This document shows positions 47,343 through 58,059 of a stretch of DNA of 64,000 nucleotides, in pieces. The DNA is from Cervus elaphus. Its lineage: Eukaryota; Chordata; Mammalia; Artiodactyla; Cervidae. The position numbers and the translations under genes were made by a program. The notes beneath the pieces are model-generated. The model saw only the letters and a list, made by a program, of their open reading frames with translations. It did not search any database and was not told the origin of the DNA. The stretch spans positions 11,172,235 through 11,236,234 of the forward strand of contig NC_057828.1 of assembly GCF_910594005.1 (NCBI RefSeq). The letters are read 5' to 3'. How positions within the stretch are numbered: position 1 is the stretch's first letter; every line of letters begins with the position of its first letter.

Positions 47343-47351
47343 ATCAGACTA

Positions 47352-47855
47352 TGACCTCCTATCTTTCCTTTTCACTGTTTGTGGTACCACAGATCTAAAA
47401 ACTTCAAAATTCTACGGGGGCCAGAATCCAGTGATCATTACAGTTTATTAAAGATATTAATTTCACATATCTTCACCTCCTTCCTACCTAACTTAGGTGC
47501 ATCTTCAACGTGAAAATCACACCCTTGAAGATGCATCAGTTTTGTTGCATTGTACCTCAGATTCTAAAAAAGAAAAAAAATGATAAATTAAAATAAGTAA
47601 TAAAGGTAAATGCATGATTTAAAACACTAAAATTTTTATAATTGAAAGATTATAGAAAATATTAGTAACTTTCATTTGGGCAAATGTTTCCTAATATACC
47701 CACACAATGAATGAAGGGTATAATAAAATCAACAAATGTATTAACCAAAATTTTGAAAAGATGTTTGGTCTTCATAGATGCTGTCAAAAAAGAGAAAGAA
47801 TACATCACAGATTGGGAAGACATATTTATAAAATTTGTATGCAAAATATGCATCT
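47352..47855. other. Unassigned sequence with a small hairpin
   Basis: 'gcatcttcaa' at about 47501 and 'ttgaagatgc' at about 47525 form a perfect 10 bp inverted repeat with a ~15 base loop. Otherwise AT-rich. Confidence 0.45.
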
Positions 47856-48388
47856 GTTGTTAAGTCATGTCTGACTAAGTCATGTCTCTGCAAGCCCATG
47901 GACTGTAGCTTGCCTGACCCCTCTGTCTTCTGCTGTCTCCTAGTGCATGTGTGCTCCCACGCGCAGTGTCTGACTCTTTACAACCTTATGTACTGTAACC
48001 CACCAGACCCCTCTGTCCATGGGATTTTCCATGCAAGAATACTGGAGTGGGTTGCCATTTCCTCCTCCAGGGGATCTTCCTGACCCAGCCAGGGATCAAA
48101 CACACATCTCCTGCACTTTCTGCTTTGCAGATGGATTCTTTACCCCTGAGCCTTCAGGGAAAACTATCTCCCAGAGTTTGCTTAAATTCATGTCAATTGA
48201 GTCATTGATGCTATCTAAACATCTCATTCTCTGCAGCCCCCTACTCCTTTTTCTTTCAACCTTTCCCAGCTTCAGGGTCTTTTCTACATAGTTGGCTCTT
48301 CACATCATGTGACCAAAATATTGAAACTTCAGCTTCAGCAATAGTTCTTCCAATTCAGGGCTGATTTCTTTTAGGATTAACTGAGGAC
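47856..48388 (-). mobile_element. BovB LINE 3' end, split by a Bov-tA
   Basis: Antisense BovB terminus in two consensus-contiguous pieces: 47856-47939 ('cccatggactgtagcttgcc') and 48167-48388 ('atctcccagagtttgcttaa' to 'gggctgatttcttttaggat'). Confidence 0.88.
47940..48166 (-). mobile_element. Bov-tA SINE nested in BovB
   Basis: Antisense copy ('gcagtgtctgactctttaca', 'ccagccagggatcaaacac', 'ccctgagccttcaggg'). Host-side CTGTCTCCTA and CTATCTCCCA at its borders are a likely target duplication. Confidence 0.9.
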
Positions 48389-49630
48389 TGACAATACATT
48401 TTGAATATTTTATTTTATTTGATGATTAGAGTATCACTAAAGAGATCAGGTTTTCTGGGATTAGTGTTATAATTTGTTTTGTTTTTATGTTAAGAAAAGA
48501 GAAAGTAACAATGTGGGAATAGTTGGTAAGCAAAAGTCTCATATCCTAAGAATAAGTGGGTTTACTTATTTTCAGAGGTATTCATGGATAAAGACTATGT
48601 ACAAAAAAGAAAGTATAATAATAATAAAATTTATGACTTCTTGTTGCTACTTTTCATACAATTTACACACATAAAAATAACATAATCACTTGGCTTACAT
48701 TGTTAATTGCATGGTGGACAAATTAAGGAGCCATTGCAATAAAAGAAAGATCCACAGTCCAGAAAAAGAGAAAATTTAAATTTTCATCTGTGCCTCCAGA
48801 TACCCACATTGAATTCATACAGTTTCAAATTTTCAAAGCCTATCACTTGCCAGAACTGATTTGGGGAATTGGTAGGCAAGAACAAAACCACCAGCAACAA
48901 ATAGTTTTAAATGAAGGCAAACATATCAGGAGTAGCAATAGCATGCCTAAATCTTAGGAGCAGCTGTATAGTATACCATAGTTCAAATTACATTAATTCT
49001 AATAACCCACAATTTTGTCAAAGAATAAGTCAACTTTGAAGAAAAAAAAAACCATTAGAATTTTCAAATATCTTGAACAGAGTAGAGTCTTCATAATTTG
49101 AAGGAAAAGAATAAACCTTCACTGACCCAAGGAGTTAACACAGTATGTTCATGTTACAAGTGCTTTATTTTTTAAGAAGAATAAAGCTAATAACGTTCCC
49201 TTTTTGTTTAGATGCTAGCAGCAGAAATCTATCATTATTGAATTTTATCTCATGATCTTTATGGATTAAACTTCAGAGGTGCTGAGAACAGTCATCATAG
49301 AAATATGCAAAATCTCTTATTGCTTGACTGAGCACAAAAGACTTAGAAATAATTCTAAGGGTGAATCTACTCTTACTGTGTACCTAAAAATCATTTATTC
49401 TACCTGGGTTCAGTACTCAAGCTGGCCATTCTAACAGAGCAATGTAATTAACCTTTCCTATAAATTAAATGTGTGCATGTTCTGTGTAGCACTTACTTAT
49501 AATAATTTTCCATCACGTGCAGAATGTGGTAGAAAAATAATTTTCTACGAGTGGTTAAGTGGTTTGAAGATTAATTACAAATTCAAGTTTTTTAACAAGC
49601 TATCTGTTTTCAGGGAAAATAGAATAACAG
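48389..49630. other. Unassigned AT-rich sequence
   Basis: 1.2 kb without a nameable element. Open frames are short and motif-free. Confidence 0.45.
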
Positions 49631-49657
49631 TGTGTGTGTGTGTGTGTGTGTGTGTAA
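49631..49657. repeat. (TG)n microsatellite
   Basis: About 13 perfect TG units, not adjoining a SINE. Confidence 0.92.
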
Positions 49658-49834
49658 CTTTTCTTCAATAAATTTCAAAAGGCACACATTCTTCTGAAGA
49701 AAATAAGGCTGAAATATATATCTTTTAGAATACATTCATGTTTTTAATAACAGTTTCATTAATGTTATTTTCAAAGTAACTTGTCTTTATTAATTTCACA
49801 CATATTTATTGAGTGCTTTTTTTAAAATACATTA

Positions 49835-50391
49835 TTGTGGTAAGAATACAACATGAGATCTACCCTCTGAACACATTTTTAAGTGTATAGTAAAATATTG
49901 GTAGCTATAAGCACAGTGGTGTTCAGCTAACCTGTAGAATTTATTCATCTTGCACAGTTGAAACTTTATGTCCTTTGATGAGCAGATCCTCACATCCCCC
50001 CCACACTCCCTCCTCAGCCCCTGGTACCCCCCACTCTGCTCTCTGCTTCCATGGGTTTGACTATTTTAGCTACCCTCACTGAAGTGAAATTATGCAGTGT
50101 TTGTCCTATGCCTGGCTTATTTTACTTAGTGTATGTCTTCAAGTTTTACTCAAGTCAAAGTACATTACAGAATTTCCTTCTTTTTAAAGGCTGAATGATA
50201 TTCTATTGTGTATATATACCATATTTTCTTGATCCATTTATCCATCAATGGACATTTAAGTTGTTTCAGCATCTTGGCTGTTGTGAACAGTGCTGCAATG
50301 AACATGAGAATGCTTATATGTCTTTGAGATCCTGATTCCCATACTTCTCAGTAAATACCCAGAAGTGGAATTACTGGAATACTGGGGAGAA

Positions 50392-50422
<31 letters not shown>

Positions 50423-50640
50423 TTTAATTTTTTGAGGGACTTCTACACTGCTTTCTGTTGCTGTTGCACCATGTTGCATCCCCCCGTAGTGGGCAAGGGT
50501 TCTAATTTCCCCACAGTCTCACCAATACTTATCTTCTGCTTCTATGAACACAACCATACTAACAGGAGAGAGGTGATTTCTCATTATGATTTTGATTTAC
50601 AGTTCTCTGATGACTAGTAGCAGTGAAGTCAAGTTCTTAT
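49835..50640 (-). mobile_element. Ancient L1M, ORF2 end and 3' UTR
   Basis: Antisense L1M: 3' UTR ('catgagatctaccctctgaa', 'tgactattttagctaccctc'), then the ORF2 end ('ggctgaatgatattctattg', 'gtgaacagtgctgcaatgaa', 'tttacagttctctgatgact'). An (AT)n/T-run insertion at 50392-50425 interrupts it. Confidence 0.8.
50392..50425. repeat. (AT)n and T run
   Basis: About eleven AT units followed by twelve T, within the L1M. Confidence 0.88.
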
Positions 50641-50883
50641 ATTACAGAACAGAGCGGTAGTATAATCCTGGCCTAAACACAGATAAAGAAAGTGAAAGTG
50701 GTTTCCTTTAAGAAAGCACAATTGAGTGTGGCAAAAAGGGGCAAGGGACTTTTATTGTTGTTATAGCACTTTGACTTTTAGTTAAAAATTTTAAGTTGTT
50801 TATTCTGGCTTTTATTTCAGTATATCTACTATACTATTTTTGTATAAATTTTATACTTTATTCATTTTTATTTTATCCACCCA
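50641..50883. other. Unassigned sequence, T-rich at right
   Basis: The T-rich end (50855-50880) may be the tail of the L1 whose 3' UTR continues at 52642 beyond the BovB. Confidence 0.35.
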
Positions 50884-52398
50884 AACCCATGTCCATTGTG
50901 TCAGTGATGCCATTCAACCATTTCATCCTCTGTCGTCCCCTTCTCCTCCTGCCCTCAATCTTTCCCACCATCAGGGTCTTTTCAAGTAAGTCAGCTCTTC
51001 GCATCAGGTGGCCAAAGTATTGGAGTTTCAGCTTCAACATCAGTACTTCCAATGAACAACCAGGACTGATTTCCTTTAGGATGGACTGGTTGGATCTCCT
51101 TGCAGTCCAAGGGACTCTCAAGAGTGTTCTCCAATACCACAGTTCAAAAGCATCAATTCTTTGGCACTCAGCTTTCTTTATAGTCCAACTCTCACATCTG
51201 TACATGACTACTGGTAAAACCATAGCCTTGACTAGATGGACCTTTGTTGGCAAAGTAACGTCTCTGCTTTTTAATCTGCTATCTAGGTTGGTTATAACTT
51301 TTCTTCCAAGGAGTAAGTGTCTTTTAATTTCATGACTGCAATCACCATCTGCAGTGATTTTGGAGCCCCCCCAAAATAAAGTCTGTCACTGTTTCCATTG
51401 TTTCCCCATCTATTTGCCATGAAGAGATGGAACCACATGCCATGATCTTAGTTTTCTGAATGTTGAGCTTTAAGCCAACTTTTTCACTCTCCTCTTTCAC
51501 TTTCATCAAGAGGCTGTTTAGTTCTTTCTGTCATAAGGGTGGTATCATCTGCATATCTGAAGTTATTGATATTTCTCCTGGCAATCTTGATTCCAGCTTG
51601 TGCTTCATCCAAACCAGCATTTCGCATGATGAACTCCGCAAATAAGTTAAATAGGCAGGTTAACAATATATAGCCTTGACATACTCCTTTCCCAGTTTGG
51701 AACCAGTCTGTTGTTCCATGTCCTGTTCTAACTGCTGCTTCTTAACTTGAATACAGATTTCTCAGGAGACAGGGAAGGCAGTCTGGGATTCCCATTTCAT
51801 TAAGAATTTTCCACAGTTTGTTGTGATCCACAGAATCAAAGGCTTTGGCATAGTCAGTAAAGAAAAAGTAGATGTTTTTCTGGAACTCTCTTGCTTTTTC
51901 GATGATCCAGTGGATGTTGGCAATTTGATCTCTGGTTCCTCTGCCTTCTCTAAATCCAGCTCCAACATCTGGAAGTCCACGGTTCACATACTGTTGAAGC
52001 CTGGCTTGGAGAATTTTGAGCATTACTTGACTAGCATGTGAGACGAGTGTAGTTGTGCAGTAGTTTGAGCATTCTTTGGCACTGCCTTTCTTTGGGATTG
52101 GAATGAAAACTGACCTTTTCCAGTCCTGTGGCCACTGCTGAGTTTTCTAGGTTTTCTGGCATACTGAGTGCAGCATTTTCCCACTGTCATCTTTTAGGAT
52201 TTGAAATAGCTCAACTGGAATTCCATCACCTTCACTAGCTTTGTTCATTGTGATGCTTCCTAAGGTTCTCTTGGCATCACATTCCAGGATGACTGGCTCT
52301 AGCTGAGTGATCGCACTATTGTGATTATCTGGGTCATGAATATCTTTTTTGTACAGTTCTTCTGTGTATTCTTGCCACCTCTTCTTTTTTTTTGCCAC
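50884..52398 (-). pseudogene. BovB ORF2 reverse transcriptase remnant
   Basis: Broken ORF2 frames in order on the minus strand. 52147-52398 holds the region before the RT. 51742-52023 holds the RT start (GFREGRGTRDQIANIHWI, FTDYAKAFDSVDH). 51484-51666 holds the catalytic box FRYADDTTLM (YADD codons at 51544-51555). 50884-51253 holds the C-terminal block with GCESWTIKK-type residues. Frameshifts and stops separate them, so it is inactive, although the YADD box itself is intact. Confidence 0.88.
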
Positions 52399-52641
52399 CT
52401 CTTCTTAATATCTTCTGCTTCTGTTCAGTCCATACCTTTTCTGTCCTTTATTGTGCCCATCTTTGCATGAAATATTCTCTTGGTATCTCTAATTTTCTTG
52501 AAGAGATCTCTAGTCTTTCCCATTCTATTGCTTTCCTCTATTTCTTTGCATTGATTCCTTAGGAAGGCTTTCTTATCTCTCCTTATTCCTTGGAACTCTG
52601 CATTCAGATGTCTATATCTTTCCTTTTTCCTTTGCCTTTAG
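50884..52641 (-). mobile_element. BovB LINE, long antisense copy
   Basis: Continuous antisense BovB from near the 3' end through the RT domain to mid ORF2 ('cctttgcctttagc'). The last ~100 bases of the element are absent at the left. The right edge abuts an L1 3' UTR. Confidence 0.93.
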
Positions 52642-53022
52642 CTTCCAATTTTATTGATATATAATTGACATATAGCATTGTATTAGTTTATGATATGCAG
52701 ATACTGATTTGTTATATGTATATATTGCAAATGATTACTCCAATAATTTTGGTTAACATGTAACACCTCACATAGTTACACATTTTTTGTGTAATAAAAA
52801 TTTTCAATTTTACTCTGTTAGAATTTCAGATGTAAAATACAACTTTATTATCTGTAGTCATCTACTGTACATTATATTGCAAGAATTAATTGTCATAAGT
52901 TAGTACCTTTTGTGTACCTTGTTCTATTTCCCCTGCCCCCAGTCCCTACCTCTGGCAATCACCAGTCTGTTTTCTGTTTATGTGAGTTTGGTCATTTGCT
53001 TGTACTTTGCTTATTTGTTTTC
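52642..53022 (-). mobile_element. Ancient L1M 3' UTR
   Basis: Antisense L1 3' UTR: 'ttttattgatatataattga', 'gcattgtattagtttatga', 'tcacatagttacacat', 'tacctctggcaatcaccagt'. BovB copies adjoin it on both sides. Confidence 0.8.
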
Positions 53023-53939
53023 TTCAGTTCAGTTCAGTAGGTCAGTCATGTCTGACTCTTTGCAACCCCATGGACTGCAGCATGTTGGTCTTTTCTATCC
53101 ATTACCAACTCCCAGAGCTTGTTCAAACTCATGTCCATTGAGTCAGTGATGCCATCCAACCATCTCATCCTCTGTCCTCCCCTTATCCTCAATCTTTCCC
53201 AGCATCAGGGTCTTTTCCAGTGAATCACTTATTCTCATCAGGTGGCCAAATATTGGAGCTTCAGCATCAATCCTTCCAATGAATATACAGGACTGATCTT
53301 CTTTAGGATGGACAGGTTTTATCTCCTTGCAGTGCAAGGACCTCTCAAGAGTCTTCTCCAACATCACAGTTCAAAAGCATCAATTCTTCAGCGCTCAGAT
53401 TTCTTTTTGGTCCAAGTCTCACATCCATACATGACTACTGGAAAAACCATTGCTTGAGAAGATGGACCTTTGTTGGCAAAGTAATGTCTCTGCTTTTTAA
53501 TATGCTATCAAGGTTGGCCATAGCTTTTCTTCCAAGGAGCAAGCATCTTTTAATTTCATGGCTGTAATCACCATCTGCAGTGATTTTGGAGTCCAAGAAA
53601 ATAAAGTCTCTCACTGTTTCCACTGTTTCCCCATGTATTTGTCATGCAGTGATGGGACCGGATGCCATGATCTTAGTTTTTTGAAAGTTGAGTTTTAAGC
53701 CAAATTTTTCACTATTCCTTTTCACTTTTATCAAGAGGATCTTTAGTTCTTCACTTTCTGCCATAAGAGTCATGTCAGCTGCATATGTGAGGTTACTGAT
53801 ATTTCTTCCAGCAATCTTGATTCCAGCTTGTGCTTCATCCATCCTGGCATTTCACATGATGTACTCCTTATAAAACTTAAATAAACAGGATGACAATATA
53901 CTGCCTTGACATGCTCCTTTCCCCATTTTGAACCAGTCC
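53023..53939 (-). mobile_element. BovB LINE, 3' portion
   Basis: Antisense BovB including the full 3' terminus ('ttcagttcagttcagtaggt') and running up into the RT domain ('ccattttgaaccagtcca'). In the catalytic box the second-last aspartate codon is changed, giving TYAADMTLM instead of YADD. Confidence 0.93.
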
Positions 53940-54201
53940 AAAGATCAAGAGAAGCCATAAAGATGTTAACTATCTTGACCTTTAAATTGATTGGTTAGAA
54001 ATAGTGTGATTTAATCAAGGATATAAAAACTGCTGTAAATTCCACCTTGGAGGGACTCTTTACCCCCTCTCAGTGTCTATGCCTAGAGCTTTGTAATTTC
54101 CTCCTCTTTAATAAAGCCTGTTTGCTTGCTACCATGAGTACTCGTGTGTTCATAGATTCCATTCACTGGCTCCTTGGACAAGAACTCGTATTCCCATCTC
54201 A
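53940..54201 (+). mobile_element. Solo LTR fragment (endogenous retrovirus-type)
   Basis: Features in LTR order: TATA-like 'atataaaaac' at 54021, signal AATAAA at 54110-54115, a GT-rich stretch after it ('ctcgtgtgttcatag'), a U5-like 'cactggctccttggac' and a terminal CA at 54200-54201. The 5' end does not start with TG, so it is probably truncated. No internal viral genes are present. The family is not resolved. Confidence 0.6.
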
Positions 54202-54491
54202 GTGTCATCTGCATATCTGAGGTTATTGATATTTCTCCCTGCAATCTTGTTGTCAGCTTGTGCTTCATCCAGCCCAGAATTTCCCATGATGTACTCTGCA
54301 TAGAATTTAAATAAGCAGGATGACAGTATACAGCCTTGATGTACTCCTTTCCCAGTTTGGAACCAGTCCATTGTTCCATGTGTGGTTCTAACTGTTGCTT
54401 CTTGACCTGCACACAGATTTCTCAGGAGGCATCTTAGGTGGTCTGGTATTCCCATCTCTTGAAGAATTTTCCACGGTTTATTGTGATCCAC
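54150..54491 (-). pseudogene. BovB ORF2 RT remnant
   Basis: A 113-codon minus-strand frame with MDHNKPWKILQEMGIPDHL, a TGKGVHQGCILSSCLF stretch and NINNLRYADD, the RT palm motifs. After YADD it runs into LTR-derived sequence (ending ...LVQGASEWNL), so the frame is a BovB-LTR fusion by chance. Confidence 0.85.
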
Positions 54492-56305
54492 AGAATCAAA
54501 GGCTTTAGCATAGCCAATGAAGCAGAAGTAGTTGTTTTCCTGGAATTCTCTTGTTTTTTCTATGACACATCAGATTTTGACATTTTGGTCTCTGGTTCCT
54601 CTGCCTTTTCTAAATCCAGCTTGTACATCTGCAAGTTCTCAGATCACATACTGTTGAAGCCTAGCTTGAAGGACTTTGAGCATTACCTTGCTAACATGTG
54701 AAATGAGTGCGATAGTGTGGTAGTTTTAACTGGTGGCTCAGATGGTAAAGCATTTGCCTACAATGCAGGAGACCTGGGTTCAATTTCTGGGTCAGGAGGA
54801 TCTCCTAGAGAAGGAAATGGCAACCCACTCCAGGATTCTTGCCTGGAAAATACCATGGATGGAGGAGCCTCATAGTCTATAGTCCATGGTGTTGCAAAGA
54901 GTCAGACACGACTGAGTAACTTCACTTTTCTTTCACTTTAACATTCCTTGCCATTGCCATTCTTTGAGATATGAATGAAAACAGATATTTTCAAGTCCTG
55001 TGGCCACTGCTGAGTTTTCCAAATTTGCTGGCATATTGAGTGCAGGACTTTCACAGCATTATCTTTTAGGTTTGACAAAGCTCAGTTGGAATTCCACCAC
55101 CTCAAGTAGTTTTGCTCATAATGATGCTCCCTTGACTCTGCATTCCAGGATATCTGGCTCTAGGCAAGAGATCACACCGTGGTTATGCAGGCCATTAAAA
55201 TCTTTTTTGTATAGTTCTTCTGTGTATCCTTGCCACCTCTTCTTAATATCCTCTGCTTCTGTTAGGTCCATACCATTGCTGTCCTTTACTGTGCCCATTT
55301 TTTCATGAGACATTCCCTTGGTATCTCTAATTTTCTAGAAGAGATTTCTAGTCTTTCTCATTCTATTGTTTTCCTCTATTTCTTTGTATTGTTCACTCAG
55401 GAATTCTTTCTTATCTCTCCTTTCTATTCTTTGAAACTGTGCATTCAGGTGGATTTATCTTTCCTTTTCTCCTTTGCCTTTTTCTTCTCTTCTTTTCTCA
55501 GCTATTTGTTAGGCCTCCTCAGATAACCATTTGTCTTGTTGAATTTCTTTCTCTTGGGGATGGTTTTGATTATCACCTCCTGTACAGTGTTATGAACCTC
55601 AATCCACAGCTCTTTAGACACTCTGTCTATCAGATCTAACCTCTTTAATCTATTTGTTATTTCTACTATATAATCATAAGGGGTTTAATTTAGGTCATAC
55701 CTGAATGGTTTAGTGGTTTTCCCCACTTTCTTCAATTTAAGTCTGAATTTTGCAATACGGAGTTCATGATCTGATCCACAGTCAGCTCCCAGTCTTATTT
55801 TTGCTGACTGTATAGAACTCCGTGTTCAGCTGCAAAGAGTATAATCAGGCTGATTTTGGTTTTGACCATCTGGTGATGTCCATGTGTAGAGTTATCTCTT
55901 GTATTGTTGGAAGAAGATGTTTTCTATGACTAGTGTGTTCTCTTGGCAAAACTCTCTCAGCCTTTGTCCTGCTTCATTTTGTACTACAAGGCCAAACTTG
56001 CCTGTTATTCCAGGTATCTCTCTATTTCCTTCTTCTGCATCCCAAGCCCCTATGGTGAAAAGCTCATCTTGTTTTTTGGTATTAATCCTAGAATATCTTA
56101 TAGGTCTTCATAGAACCATTCAACTTCATCTGTTTCAGCATCAGTGCTTGGGACATAAATTTGGATTACTGTGATATTGAATGGTTTGCCTTGGAAACAA
56201 ACAGAGATCATTCTGTCACTTTTGAAATTGTACCCAAGTAATGTATTTAAGATTCTTTTGTTGACTATGAGGGCTACTCCATTTCTTCTAAGGGATCCTT
56301 CCCCA
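54202..56305 (-). mobile_element. BovB LINE, long antisense copy with nested SINE
   Basis: Antisense BovB from the RT catalytic region (YADD codons at 54204-54215) back through the ORF2 middle into the endonuclease domain. A Bov-tA splits it at 54722-54943. It starts about 170 bases inside the region where the neighbouring copy (53023-53939) ended, so the two overlap in element coordinates and are separate copies. Confidence 0.92.
54722..54943 (+). mobile_element. Bov-tA SINE nested in BovB
   Basis: Sense copy ('aactggtggctcagatggta', 'gggttcaatttctgggtcag', 'gagtaacttcacttttcttt'). BovB is contiguous across it. The short TTTAAC at both edges is a possible target duplication. Confidence 0.93.
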
Positions 56306-56694
56306 CATGTCTGACTTTTTGTGACTCTATAGACTGTAGCCTGCCAGGCTCCTCTGTCCATGAGATTCTCCAGGCAAGAAATCTGGAGGGGGGAGTGGTT
56401 CCCTTCTCCAGGGGCTCTTCCCAACCAAGGGATCAAACCCAGATCTCCTATACTGCAAACAGATTCTTTACCATCTGAGCTACCAGGGAAACCCGAGAAA
56501 ATTATTATATGATTCAGCAGTTCTACTCCTGCCCATGTATCTGAAGAAAACACCAATTTGAAAAGATATATATACCCCAATGTTTGTAGCAACACTGTTT
56601 TCAAAAGCCAAAACACAGACTCAGTCCAAGTGTCCACTGAGAGCTGAATAGGTAAAGAAGAGTAGTACGTGTATACAATGGGATAATATAACAC
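56098..56694 (-). other. Chance 198-codon frame across L1, Bov-tA and BovB
   Basis: The longest open frame in the window. From its start it reads antisense L1, then the Bov-tA sense strand (GFPGSSDGKESVCSIGDL, MDRGAWQATVYRVTKSQT), then BovB endonuclease (GKPFNITVIQIYVPSTDAE). Each part is a known repeat translation. It is not a gene call. Confidence 0.85.
56306..56496 (-). mobile_element. Bov-tA SINE
   Basis: Antisense copy at the join of BovB and L1 ('catgtctgactttttgtgac', 'aagggatcaaacccagatct', 'gagctaccagggaaaccc'). Confidence 0.92.
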
Positions 56695-57105
56695 TCAGCC
56701 ATAACAAGAAAGGAAATAGATGTGGGGAGACCTAGAATCTGTCACAGAGTGAAGTAGTTCAGAAAGAGAAAGATGACTATTATATATAATCAATATATGT
56801 GGAATCTAGAAAAATCGTACAGATGATTCCATTTACAGGGCGGAAATAAAGACACAGACATAGAAAATGGACATGTGGATACAGTGGTGGGTGTAAGGGA
56901 GGGTGGGATGAATTGAGAGATTAACATAGACACACACACACACATACACACACACACACACAAATCATTTGGTGAGGATGGTGGGGGTGGGAGGGAGGTC
57001 TGACAGGGAGGGGGTATGTGTATACATATACCTGATTCACTTCCTTGTATAGCAGAAACTAATGCAGAATCATAAATCAATTATACTCCAATAAAAAAAT
57101 AGCAA
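56497..57105 (+). mobile_element. Artiodactyl L1, ORF2 end and 3' UTR
   Basis: Sense L1: 'gattcagcagttctactcct', 'ccaatgtttgtagcaacact', 'atgtggaatctagaaaaat', '3' UTR 'ttccttgtatagcagaaact', end 'tactccaataaaaaaatag'. It includes a (CA)n tract at 56930-56963. No ORF2 frame remains. Confidence 0.88.
56930..56963. repeat. (CA)n microsatellite
   Basis: Two CA runs separated by 'cacatacaca', inside the L1 3' UTR. Confidence 0.9.
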
Positions 57106-57191
57106 GATTTCCTCTCAAAGATGACACATTAAAAAATAATAGTCACAAATGAATCCACACACTATATTTTAAATGTATTACTTAGGGAAAC

Positions 57192-57322
57192 ATGAATGCA
57201 TGCATAGTTGCTCAGTCATGTCTGACTGCTACCCTATGGACTGTATCCTATCAGGCTCCTCTGTTCATGGGCTTTTCTAGGCAAGAACATTGGAGTGGGT
57301 TCCCATTTCCCCTCTCCAGTTA
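57192..57322 (-). mobile_element. Bov-A monomer
   Basis: Antisense monomer ('agttgctcagtcatgtctga' to 'gttcccatttcccctctcca'), without a tRNA head. Confidence 0.88.
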
Positions 57323-57351
57323 TCTCCTTTTAAGCTAACTTAAATCACATT

Positions 57352-57476
57352 ATTTTTCTTTTCTTTTCTTTTTTTGCCATGTAGCATGTGCAATCTCAGT
57401 CCCCAAACCAGGCTGGAACCCATGCCCCCTTCATTGTAAGTGTGGAGTCTTAACCAGTGGACCACCAGGAAAGTCC
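57352..57476 (-). mobile_element. CHR-2-like SINE
   Basis: Antisense head and short body ('gccatgtagcatgtgcaatc', 'gctggaacccatgccccct', 'ggaccaccaggaaagtcccc') with a T-rich tail at 57352-57375. Confidence 0.75.
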
Positions 57477-57756
57477 CCCAGAAGTTTGTTTTATGAGTGT
57501 TTCTGCACACAAAAAAATGACAACATATTTTTCTTACTTCATAAGTCCTGTAAAAATAAATCCTTTTAGTTAACTAGAACCTCCTTTCTCTATTGAATTC
57601 ATAGCAGTAGTAAGACTTGGGACCATAGTGAAGTTAGCTCTCATTCAAGATATAGATACATGTTCAGTTTATAAAGCACTGAATATGTTTAAGTAAAATT
57701 ATCTTGAGAGTTTATTAAATCATCTAAAGTCCTTACACATTTATACTCCTCTACCT
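57477..57756. other. Unassigned sequence
   Basis: No element or gene recognised. Confidence 0.4.
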
Positions 57757-57950
57757 CACTTTCCTTGTGGCTAAGCTGGTAAAGAATCCATATGCCATGT
57801 GGGAGGCCTGGGTTTGATCCCTGGGGTGAGAAGATCTGTGGAGAAGGGAAAGATTACCCACTCCAGTATTCTGGCCTGGAGAACTCCATGGATGATGCAG
57901 TCCATGGTCCCAAAGAGTCAGACACAAATGAGCAACTGTCACTTTCATGT
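57757..57950 (+). mobile_element. Bov-tA SINE
   Basis: Sense copy ('cactttccttgtggctaagc', 'gggtttgatccctggggtg', 'caaatgagcaactgtcactt') with an internal deletion ('catggatgatgcagtccatg'). Confidence 0.92.
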
Positions 57951-58059
57951 GTTAATTATGTATATTTCTTAATCAAACCAGCTCAGTCCTATTTTCTCAA
58001 TTTTGTAACAGATAAATCTGTCTTTGTTTGAACATGAGATGAGGCTTGAGTTTACAGCT

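Noticed and set aside
50796..51335. A 179-codon plus-strand open frame
   Set aside because: From about 50884 it is the antisense of a BovB 3' region; the apparent protein is a shadow of the minus-strand element.
51484..51666. YADD reverse transcriptase as a retroviral polymerase
   Set aside because: The surrounding residues and element ends are those of the non-LTR BovB LINE, not a retrovirus.
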